A stretch of DNA of 64,000 bases, taken from the NCBI RefSeq assembly GCF_000145615.1, contig NC_014410.1, positions 2,591,501-2,655,500 of the forward strand. The letters run 5' to 3'. Source of the stretch: Thermoanaerobacterium thermosaccharolyticum DSM 571 (GTDB lineage Bacteria > Bacillota > Thermoanaerobacteria > Thermoanaerobacterales > Thermoanaerobacteraceae). Below are positions 19,785 through 24,716 of the stretch, one piece after another; positions within the stretch are counted from its first letter, which is position 1; every line of letters starts with the position of its first letter. The position numbers and the translations under genes are program-made. Under the pieces are notes generated by a model that saw nothing but the letters and a program-made list of their open reading frames with translations, had not been told where the DNA came from and ran no database searches.

Positions 19785-19795
19785 CTCTTATCCCT

Positions 19796-19840
19796 TTAAT
19801 TTTTTGATGGCTTTTTAAATTTTCTTCGATAATGACTCAT
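19796..19840 (-). CDS. 14-residue basic leader ORF upstream of pyrG
   Basis: An ATG at 19840 preceded by GGGGTG encodes MSHYRRKFKKPSKN, a strongly basic peptide, and stops 11 bp before the terminator hairpin. A good promoter lies upstream (19873-19901). It is either a leader peptide that senses translation, as in other attenuators, or a free-standing micro-protein. I do not recognise the sequence. Confidence 0.4.
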   Translation of the reverse strand: MSHYRRKFKKPSKN

Positions 19841-19872
19841 TCAAAACACCCCAAAAAAATAAATACTTTTTT

Positions 19873-19901
19873 ATTATATATGAGATTTTTTTGAATGTAA
19901 A
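19873..19901 (-). promoter_or_regulatory. Promoter of the pyrG leader
   Basis: On the minus strand -35 TTTACA (19901-19896), 17-bp spacer, -10 TATAAT (19878-19873). Predicted start near 19866. Confidence 0.7.
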
Positions 19902-19905
19902 GGGG

Positions 19906-20045
19906 GTTGAAAAATAAAATAATGTGGTATAATATAGATAGACAAATTTAAAACCTGTAGACACTTTGCCACCTCCTTTCTTGGAGGCTATCATTATTAT
20001 ATCATACGTTTTTACCTGTTATTGCAATGTTTTTACTGAAAAATG
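19906..20045. repeat. Scar unit of the tandem toxin-antitoxin repeat (peptide gene lost)
   Basis: This 140-bp unit keeps both outward parts of the 307-bp unit: the plus promoter (TATAAT 19928-19933), a single target box CCTGTAGACACTTTGC (19954-19969), and the minus ribosome-site hairpin and minus promoter (19970-20030). The peptide gene, the terminator and one target box are missing. The most economical origin is recombination between the two target boxes of an intact unit. The box still reads as a start region on the minus strand (GTG TCT ACA GG), like the ATG ACC ACT GG of the intact units. The minus promoter now points at the pyrG leader. Confidence 0.75.
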
Positions 20046-20079
20046 TTTGAAAAATAAAATAATGTGGTATAATATAGAT

Positions 20080-20147
20080 AGACAAATTTAAAGCCTGTGG
20101 TCACAATGCATAGAAAAAGGTGAGGACGCTACCCTCACCTTTTTCTC
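20080..20147 (+). ncRNA. Putative antisense antitoxin RNA, unit 1
   Basis: Promoter TATAAT at 20068-20073 and terminator at 20113-20145 predict an RNA of about 68 nt. Its box GCCTGTGGTCACAATGC (20093-20109) is complementary to the start region of the minus-strand peptide gene at 20260-20276, with two U-G wobbles and no mismatches. Ends are estimated from the promoter and hairpin. Confidence 0.6.
20113..20145. terminator. Bidirectional terminator, unit 1
   Basis: GAAAAAGGTGAGG and CCCTCACCTTTTTC arms around a 6-nt loop, A-run on one side and T-run on the other. The peptide mRNA and the antisense RNA converge here and so overlap over the whole hairpin. Confidence 0.85.
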
Positions 20148-20160
20148 GACTATGTACATA

Positions 20161-20271
20161 TCACTTTGTGTACCACTTAATTATTATCTCTAATAATTTA
20201 AGCAGTATTTCCGTGATTCTATACCAGTCTATTTGGCGGCCTCTTTTCCGCCTTTTGCTGCCTGCGGTCAC
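20161..20271 (-). CDS. 36-residue toxin-like peptide, diverged copy
   Basis: A GTG at 20271, eight bases after GGGAGG, opens a 36-codon ORF: MTAGSKRRKRGRQIDW, then YRITEILLKLLEIIIKWYTK. The N-terminal half is basic (KRRKR); the C-terminal half is an amphipathic or membrane-seeking helix. It differs from the other two copies at about seven positions, mostly conservatively (V to I, D to E, K to R), which supports real coding. The ribosome site is paired in the 5' hairpin CCTCC-AAGAAG-GGAGG. The minus promoter has TATAAT at about 20303-20308. Size, arrangement and antisense partner suggest a type I toxin; I do not recognise the family. Confidence 0.7.
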   Translation of the reverse strand: MTAGSKRRKRGRQIDWYRITEILLKLLEIIIKWYTK

Positions 20272-20387
20272 AACGCTCACCTCCCTTCTTGGAGGTTACC
20301 ATTATTATATCATACGTTTTCGCCTGTTATTGCAATGTTTTTACTGAAAAATGTTTGAAAAATAAAATAATGTGGTATAATATAGAT

Positions 20388-20455
20388 AGGCAAATTTAAA
20401 ACCAGTGGTCATTGTTTATAGAAAAAGGTGAGGCTGCTACCCTCACCTTTTTCTC
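20388..20455 (+). ncRNA. Putative antisense antitoxin RNA, unit 2
   Basis: Promoter TATAAT 20376-20381 and terminator 20421-20453 predict an RNA of about 68 nt. Its box CCAGTGGTCATTGTTT (20402-20417) is repeated exactly at 20569-20584, which on the minus strand is the peptide's start codon and flanks, so the RNA is perfectly complementary to the translation start. Confidence 0.65.
20421..20453. terminator. Bidirectional terminator, unit 2
   Basis: GAAAAAGGTGAGG (20421-20433), loop CTGCTA, CCCTCACCTTTTTC (20440-20453), as in unit 1. Confidence 0.85.
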
Positions 20456-20468
20456 GACTATGTACATA

Positions 20469-20579
20469 TCACTTTGTGTACCACTTAATTATTATCTCTA
20501 ATAACTTAAGCAGTATATCTGTGACCTTGTACCAGTCTATTTGGCGGTTTCTTTTCCGCCTTTTGCCGCCAGTGGTCAT
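20469..20579 (-). CDS. 36-residue toxin-like peptide, copy 2
   Basis: ATG at 20579 after GGGAGGTGAAACA. The peptide reads MTTGGKRRKRNRQIDW followed by YKVTDILLKLLEIIIKWYTK. The protein is identical to copy 3 although the DNA differs at silent positions in the codons for K25 and L26 (AAG TTA here, AAA TTG there), so selection acts on the peptide. The mRNA would run from about 20604 (TATAAT 20616-20611) to the terminator at 20421. The N-terminal basic block and C-terminal hydrophobic helix suggest membrane action. Only one Trp-Tyr pair precedes the helix and a second pair ends it. Confidence 0.8.
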   Translation of the reverse strand: MTTGGKRRKRNRQIDWYKVTDILLKLLEIIIKWYTK

Positions 20580-20694
20580 TGTTTCACCTCCCTTCTTGGA
20601 GGCTATCATTATTATATCATACGTTTTCGCCTGTTATTGCAATGTTTTTACTGAAAAATGTTTGAAAAATAAAATAATGTGGTATAATATAGAT

Positions 20695-20762
20695 AGGCAA
20701 ATTTAAAACCAGTGGTCATTGTTTATAGAAAAAGGTGAGGCTGCTACCCTCACCTTTTTCTC
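20695..20762 (+). ncRNA. Putative antisense antitoxin RNA, unit 3
   Basis: Promoter TATAAT 20683-20688, terminator 20728-20760, box CCAGTGGTCATTGTTT at 20709-20724 matching the target box at 20876-20891 exactly. Same predicted length and structure as unit 2. Confidence 0.65.
20728..20760. terminator. Bidirectional terminator, unit 3
   Basis: GAAAAAGGTGAGG (20728-20740), loop CTGCTA, CCCTCACCTTTTTC (20747-20760). Confidence 0.85.
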
Positions 20763-20775
20763 GACTATGTACATA

Positions 20776-20886
20776 TCACTTTGTGTACCACTTAATTATT
20801 ATCTCTAACAATTTAAGCAGTATATCTGTGACCTTGTACCAGTCTATTTGGCGGTTTCTTTTCCGCCTTTTGCCGCCAGTGGTCAT
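20776..20886 (-). CDS. 36-residue toxin-like peptide, copy 3
   Basis: ATG at 20886 after GGGAGGTGAAACA, protein identical to copy 2. The ribosome site GGAGG can pair with CCTCC just upstream (arms within 20894-20910), hiding it in the full-length mRNA. Promoter TATAAT at 20923-20918 with TG one base upstream. The start codon lies in the middle of the target box shared with the antisense RNA. Transcription runs leftward, away from the PHP phosphatase gene that follows on the plus strand. Confidence 0.8.
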   Translation of the reverse strand: MTTGGKRRKRNRQIDWYKVTDILLKLLEIIIKWYTK

Positions 20887-21001
20887 TGTTTCACCTCCCT
20901 TCTTGGAGGCTATCATTATTATATCATACGTTTTCGTCTATTATTGCAATGTTTTTGTTTTGATATTATAATTAGTTTATCAATGTAAAGGGGGAAAATA
21001 T

Positions 21002-21820
21002 ATGCCATCAGATTATCACGTACACATAGAAAGAGGACCTTACGCAATTGATTGGCTTAAAAAGTTCGTAGATACGGCATTAGACAAAGGCCTTACAGAG
21101 ATAGGCATATCAGAGCATGGATACAGATTTGATAAAGGATATGCCGCATTTGGAAGCGACGGCTTTAGAGGAGAATGGATCAAAAAATACACTGGACAGG
21201 ATATTGACGAATACATATCTCTAATAGTCGAAGCAAAGTCTATGGGGCTTCCTGTAAAATTAGGCATAGAAGCAGACTATATACCAGGCAAGGAAAAAGA
21301 GCTTATGGATTTCTTAAAGCCATATCCTTGGGATTATGTGATCGGCTCCATCCACTGGATAGGTGACTGGGGCATAGATCTTGATGAGTGCCTTGATATT
21401 TGGGAGTCATGTGATGTGGACTCTGTATATTTAGAGTATTTTAATATGATTGAAAAGATGGCTGAAACAGGTATTTTTGACTTCATAGGCCATATCGATT
21501 TAGTAAAAATATTTAAGTACAGACCAACAGCCGCGGTCTATGATAAAATAGAGAAAAACATCGAGAATATAGCAAAAATAGGCGTGGCTGTAGAAGTCTC
21601 CACTGCGGGATTTAGAAAACCTGTAGGTGAAATATATCCGTCAAAAGAGATAATGTCAATGATTAAAAAGTACAATATCCCTATTCTTGTAAACTCTGAT
21701 GCACATACACCGGAAGATGTGGCAAGGGATTTTGACAAGGCATATGAATACGTGAAATCTTTTGGGATTGACACACTTAATTATTTTGACAAGAGAAAGA
21801 GAATACCGTATAAAATATAA
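21002..21820 (+). CDS. PHP domain protein, histidinol-phosphatase (HisJ) family
   Basis: A 272-residue metal-dependent phosphoesterase. Metal ligands are visible in the PHP motifs: DYHVHIERG at the N-terminus, GISEHGYRF (about 37-45), GIEADYIPGKE (about 83-93), IGSIHWIGDW, FIGHIDLVKIF, and VNSDAHTPEDV near the C-terminus. This is the HisJ/HisK-like layout, but no his genes are nearby, so histidinol phosphate as substrate is only likely. The start is fixed by AAAGGGGG eight bases upstream. Confidence 0.85.
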   Translation: MPSDYHVHIERGPYAIDWLKKFVDTALDKGLTEIGISEHGYRFDKGYAAFGSDGFRGEWIKKYTGQDIDEYISLIVEAKSMGLPVKLGIEADYIPGKEKELMDFLKPYPWDYVIGSIHWIGDWGIDLDECLDIWESCDVDSVYLEYFNMIEKMAETGIFDFIGHIDLVKIFKYRPTAAVYDKIEKNIENIAKIGVAVEVSTAGFRKPVGEIYPSKEIMSMIKKYNIPILVNSDAHTPEDVARDFDKAYEYVKSFGIDTLNYFDKRKRIPYKI

Positions 21821-21824
21821 AAAT

Positions 21825-21863
21825 AATAAGCAGGAAGATAGAAAATCTTTCTGCTTATTTTAT
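21825..21863. terminator. Terminator after the PHP gene
   Basis: Arms AATAAGCAGGAAGAT (21825-21839) and ATCTTTCTGCTTATT (21845-21859) with a T-rich tail on the plus strand. The right arm overlaps the stop of the HEPN remnant on the minus strand. Confidence 0.8.
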
Positions 21864-21953
21864 AATTTCTCTAATACGCTTCCTTATATTATCAGCAATC
21901 TCTAATGCTTTTTTTGCATCATTCTCATTGGGCATGCCTTCGGGAAGGACAAT
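21855..21953 (-). pseudogene. HEPN domain protein remnant (C-terminal 32 residues)
   Basis: In the frame next to the MNT gene's last codons the minus strand reads YIVLPEGMPNENDAKKALEI then ADNIRKRIREIIK and stops. This matches the conserved C-terminal end of HEPN (HepT-like) proteins, where a P-x-G-x-P segment precedes an AxxALxxA helix. The rest of the HEPN gene, including the RxxxxH active site, is absent. The fragment is fused out of frame to the end of the MNT gene, as if an internal deletion joined them. Confidence 0.6.
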
Positions 21954-22281
21954 ATAAAACTTTGCCTTTCTCTATTACTTCTTTTGTGTAGAATAAATTA
22001 TTAGTCTCTATAAAACGTCTTTCTTCCTCAGGCGTATATACAAAAAAATCAATAGGTACATCGGATTTTATAACTTTAGAAACGTATAATAGTCTATCTA
22101 TATATCTCAAATCTGTGTTCATTATAACCACTAAATCTATATCACTCCAGGCAGTTGGCTTTCCATTAGCCATCGATCCAAATAAAATTATTTTTTCAGG
22201 ATTGCACTTTTCTACAATTGCATCAACTATAATTTTCAATTCTTCTTCAAGTGAATAATCAATTAACTCTACAGCTTGCAT
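21925..22281 (-). CDS. MNT-type nucleotidyltransferase (MntA-like antitoxin), C-terminus altered
   Basis: About 118 residues. The catalytic signature IILFGSMANGKPTAWSDIDL lies at about 33-52, with a third acid in VPIDFFVY. It starts at the ATG at 22281, after AGGTG; the GTG at 22290 lies in the ribosome site. The C-terminal residues LYCPSRRHAQ read out of frame into the HEPN remnant. In intact MntA/HepT (type VII) systems the MNT adenylylates the HEPN toxin; here the toxin is gone. The IS element sits only 36 bp upstream, so the original promoter has been cut off. Confidence 0.8.
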   Translation of the reverse strand: MQAVELIDYSLEEELKIIVDAIVEKCNPEKIILFGSMANGKPTAWSDIDLVVIMNTDLRYIDRLLYVSKVIKSDVPIDFFVYTPEEERRFIETNNLFYTKEVIEKGKVLYCPSRRHAQ

Positions 22282-22316
22282 ATAATTCACCTCAAAATCA
22301 ATCTTTAATTATATTA

Positions 22317-23710
22317 CTATAGATGAGAAAAAATGATAACAAATATTACCATCAAATAGATACACTACACCTATGCTAACTGTAGTTGTTCTAAAATTTC
22401 ATCAATAGGTACTTTATTATTAGCTTGCTCATATAGCCATTGAACACGCTGCTTTTGTACTTCTTTGCGAACCTTTTTTATTCCTTGTCCAAATTTGCAA
22501 TATTTGTCGTCTGAAGTCGTACAATACATGTATGTCAATGATATAAGCCATAATAATCTATCTATTGATTTTGTTGAGCGTACTTGATACGTATTTAGTC
22601 CAAGATTATTCTTTGTCTGTCTAAAGAATATTTCTATAGGCCATCTTTGACTGTAGTAATTTAGAATTGTCTCGGTATCTAATTCAGTATTAGTACAAAT
22701 AAATGCATGTAGAGCATTCTCATTTTTAAAAGCTTTCTCAGGCCAGCACAATACTACTACAGCATTATCTATGCCATTTAAGGCTCCTTCATAGCGATAT
22801 ACCCAGTAATTAGAACCGTTCACTGTAACGAGGTGAACTTCGTTCTTTTCGATATATTGGGCAAAGTCTTTTATCTGAATTCTAATGCCTTGTGGATAGA
22901 TAATTCTGTTAGTTTTTAGTGCTCCTATGAGATGGTATCCTCTTTCAAAATGTGCTTCTATTACTTTTTTGTTTATGTACCATGAATCACATAGTCCATA
23001 TGCTGGTCCTTTAGGTATTGGAAGCATAGATACCATTTCACATATTCTTTCGATTTTGCTTTTGCCACCTTTTTCATAGCGCTCAATGCAGCAAGGCAAT
23101 ACTACTTTGCCGCAGGATAGCATCATGGTAAGAAGTTGGTGTCCCCAAACTTGTTTCCCTTTTAAATGTGATTGATGGAATCCTGTTGCCTGGATAGTAT
23201 GTTTAGCCTGTAACGAAGGCTTTGTCTTCTCAGCAATAGTATCATCAAAAATCACAAATATCGGCTTGTTGCTAATTTGGGATAATTCAAATATAATACG
23301 AATAACTTCTCGCCTTATAGCTTTCCATGCATACTCTATATTCCAAACACCTTGGCTTAAAAATTTGCCAAAGGTAGTTCTATGGCAATTAGCAAAGCTT
23401 AAATTAACTATGTCAGTGACAGTACCACTATAACCCTTTTGAGTGGCAGCAATTATAAATTCTACAATATGGCGAATAACAGGCTTAGAGAAATATAATG
23501 CAAAATTTAATTTCATTAAGTACTGGATTATTGATGAATTTTCTGTTATTCTTTTATTATGAGACATTTGCTCCACTCCTATGATTAATATTGTTATAGG
23601 GTAACAATATATTAATACCATAGAAGCGAGCATTTGTCTCTATTTTTTATTAAATTTTTTCATGTAAGTTTATTATGTAAATTTGTGCCAGTGAATTTTC
23701 TCATCTATAG
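22317..23710. mobile_element. IS4/IS701-like insertion sequence, 1394 bp
   Basis: Perfect 15-bp terminal inverted repeats CTATAGATGAGAAAA (22317-22331) and its complement (23696-23710), flanked by a 7-bp direct repeat TATATTA (22310-22316 and 23711-23717) that looks like the target-site duplication. One transposase gene fills it. The perfect ends and intact gene suggest a recent insertion. Confidence 0.9.
22371..23567 (-). CDS. DDE transposase (IS4/IS701 type)
   Basis: A 398-residue transposase. The first catalytic Asp is in PIFVIFDDTIAEKTKP, the second in AYGLCDSWYINKKV, and the Glu in the YYSQRWPIEIFFRQTKNNLG signature (Y-(2)-R-(3)-E-(6)-K) typical of IS4-like enzymes. The start is taken as the ATG at 23567 (MSHNKRITENS), after GGAGTGGAG; 22 further in-frame codons upstream lack a ribosome site. 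The reading frame is complete and unbroken, so the element may be active. Confidence 0.9.
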   Translation of the reverse strand: MSHNKRITENSSIIQYLMKLNFALYFSKPVIRHIVEFIIAATQKGYSGTVTDIVNLSFANCHRTTFGKFLSQGVWNIEYAWKAIRREVIRIIFELSQISNKPIFVIFDDTIAEKTKPSLQAKHTIQATGFHQSHLKGKQVWGHQLLTMMLSCGKVVLPCCIERYEKGGKSKIERICEMVSMLPIPKGPAYGLCDSWYINKKVIEAHFERGYHLIGALKTNRIIYPQGIRIQIKDFAQYIEKNEVHLVTVNGSNYWVYRYEGALNGIDNAVVVLCWPEKAFKNENALHAFICTNTELDTETILNYYSQRWPIEIFFRQTKNNLGLNTYQVRSTKSIDRLLWLISLTYMYCTTSDDKYCKFGQGIKKVRKEVQKQRVQWLYEQANNKVPIDEILEQLQLA

Positions 23711-23753
23711 TATATTATAACATATATAAACACATTTTTATGCTATATACGCT

Positions 23754-23782
23754 AAAAGGATAAGCGCAATGCTTATCCTTTT
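23754..23782. terminator. Bidirectional hairpin terminator
   Basis: AAAAGGATAAGC (23754-23765), 5-nt loop, GCTTATCCTTTT (23771-23782), with A and T runs on the two sides. It stands alone between the IS end and the structured element at 23818-23897. Confidence 0.75.
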
Positions 23783-23817
23783 GCCGTATTTAAACCCCTT
23801 ATCCCCATTTAAAAATT

Positions 23818-23897
23818 AAAAAACCGCAGTATAAAGATACTACGGCCGGTTGCACCACTATCTCCGCATAACCCAGGTGCCCAAATACAGGTTATAC
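23818..23897 (-). ncRNA. Putative H-type pseudoknot followed by terminator
   Basis: On the minus strand GTATAACC (23897-23890) pairs with GGTTATGC (23873-23866). GCACC in its loop (23880-23876) can pair with GGTGC downstream (23856-23852), making an H-type pseudoknot. The terminator CCGTAGTAT-CTTT-ATACTGCGG with a T-run follows. The layout resembles a small riboswitch or an sRNA. It fits no class I can name. Before the IS insertion the next gene downstream would have been the MNT gene. Confidence 0.35.
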
Positions 23898-23995
23898 TTC
23901 ATAGAATCCTATTTTATCTATTTTTATTTTATATTCGACATAAAATATAATTTTCCTGCTTTGATGTAAAAATTTTTATCCAAATTTATAAAAAA

Positions 23996-24032
23996 GTACA
24001 TAATGTACATAATATACATAATATGATATAAT
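23996..24032 (+). promoter_or_regulatory. Promoter/operator of the HicA-like toxin-antitoxin pair
   Basis: -35 TGTACA (24004-24009), 17 bp, -10 TATAAT (24027-24032) with an upstream TG. The perfect palindrome GTACATAATGTAC (23996-24008) covers the -35, and the motif ACATAAT is iterated three times. This is the usual layout for autoregulation by an antitoxin. Confidence 0.6.
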
Positions 24033-24050
24033 GGGAGGTGACAAGGAGGA

Positions 24051-24485
24051 ATGAATAAGATGTTCACAGTTAATGCTACAGATGTACGCAAAGAATGGGC
24101 GGATTTCATCAATTCAGTTGTTCGGGAAAAACCTAAAATTATAAAGCGTACAAGGGATTATGTCTTTGTTTCTAATATAGATATGATTAAAGAAATGCTA
24201 AAAGCTTATACATTTACAGCAAATGTTCTAAATGAAGATGATGGTACTGTAACAATTTCTTTAAATGAAATCGACATTGTTGTCAATGGCAAAGATGAAG
24301 ATGAAGCCTTAAATTTGCTTGTTGATGACATGATTGAATATGCAGAAGATTTTTATAATGACTTTCAATATTGGTATTCGGCTCCCAACCGCAGAGAACA
24401 TCTACCTTATGTTTTAAATATACTGCTTCAAGATAATTCTGAAGGAGTTAAAAAGCTTATTAAATGCCAACGTGGAAAGAATTAA
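24051..24485 (+). CDS. Antitoxin of a HicA-like type II toxin-antitoxin pair
   Basis: A 144-residue protein. The N-terminus (FTVNATDVRKEWADFINSVV, then EKPKIIKRTRDYVFVSNID) resembles a Phd/YefM-type antitoxin fold. The middle (TANVLNEDDGTVTISLNEID) has the look of a HicB-like strand pair. Ribosome site AAGGAGG directly before ATG 24051. It overlaps the downstream toxin gene by 22 bp. It would bind and neutralise the toxin and repress its own promoter. The exact family is uncertain. Confidence 0.7.
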   Translation: MNKMFTVNATDVRKEWADFINSVVREKPKIIKRTRDYVFVSNIDMIKEMLKAYTFTANVLNEDDGTVTISLNEIDIVVNGKDEDEALNLLVDDMIEYAEDFYNDFQYWYSAPNRREHLPYVLNILLQDNSEGVKKLIKCQRGKN

Positions 24486-24682
24486 AGCGCTTTTTAGAAA
24501 GAGACGGTTGGGAATTGTATAAGCAAACAGATCATTACTTTTATATAAAGCGCGATAATGATGGGAGTATACGACGCACAAAGGTTTCAATGGGTAGCGG
24601 TGAAATAAAAAAACATCTATGGCAGGAAATATTAAAAAAGCAATTGCAAGTTACGGAAGAATATTTTAATAGCAAGATATGA
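24464..24682 (+). CDS. HicA-like toxin (mRNA interferase family)
   Basis: A 72-residue basic protein. The opening MPTWKELKRFLERDGWELYK followed by QTDHYFYIKRD matches the HicA dsRBD-like fold (LxxxGW, then the H-x-Y/H strand carrying the catalytic His). Its length is typical of HicA. It overlaps the antitoxin gene and ends at a strong terminator. Antitoxin-first order is the reverse of canonical hicAB, though it is seen in other clostridial pairs. Confidence 0.7.
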   Translation: MPTWKELKRFLERDGWELYKQTDHYFYIKRDNDGSIRRTKVSMGSGEIKKHLWQEILKKQLQVTEEYFNSKI

Positions 24683-24683
24683 T

Positions 24684-24716
24684 AAATCTCCCATCTGTTT
24701 GAATGGGAGATTTTTT
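24684..24716. terminator. Terminator shared by the toxin gene and serA
   Basis: AAATCTCCCAT (24684-24694), loop, ATGGGAGATTT (24703-24713), then T residues on the plus strand. Confidence 0.85.

Larger units (their letters stand above)
20046..20960. repeat. Three tandem ~307-bp units, each a complete peptide/antisense-RNA module
   Basis: The unit beginning TTTGAAAAATAAAATAATG recurs at 20046, 20354 and 20661 (periods 308 and 307). Each unit has, left to right: a plus-strand promoter with extended -10 (TGGTATAAT), a target box, a bidirectional terminator, a minus-strand 36-codon ORF, a second target box over its start codon, a ribosome-site hairpin CCTCC-AAGAAG-GGAGG, and a minus promoter with extended -10 (TGATATAAT). 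The second and third units are nearly identical; the first is more diverged. See the separate entries for parts. Confidence 0.9.

Noticed and set aside
20120-20971. Three plus-strand ORFs of 75-92 codons that repeat MRLLPSPFSRLCTYHF-like sequence
   Set aside because: They run across the terminator hairpin and antisense to the 36-residue peptide genes. They have no ribosome site, and their differences do not follow codon positions, while the minus-strand peptides show silent changes and strong ribosome sites.
23818-23897. T-box antitermination element suggested by GTGGTGCAACC before a terminator
   Set aside because: The T-box core is imperfect, there is no room for a specifier stem, and no amino-acid gene follows.
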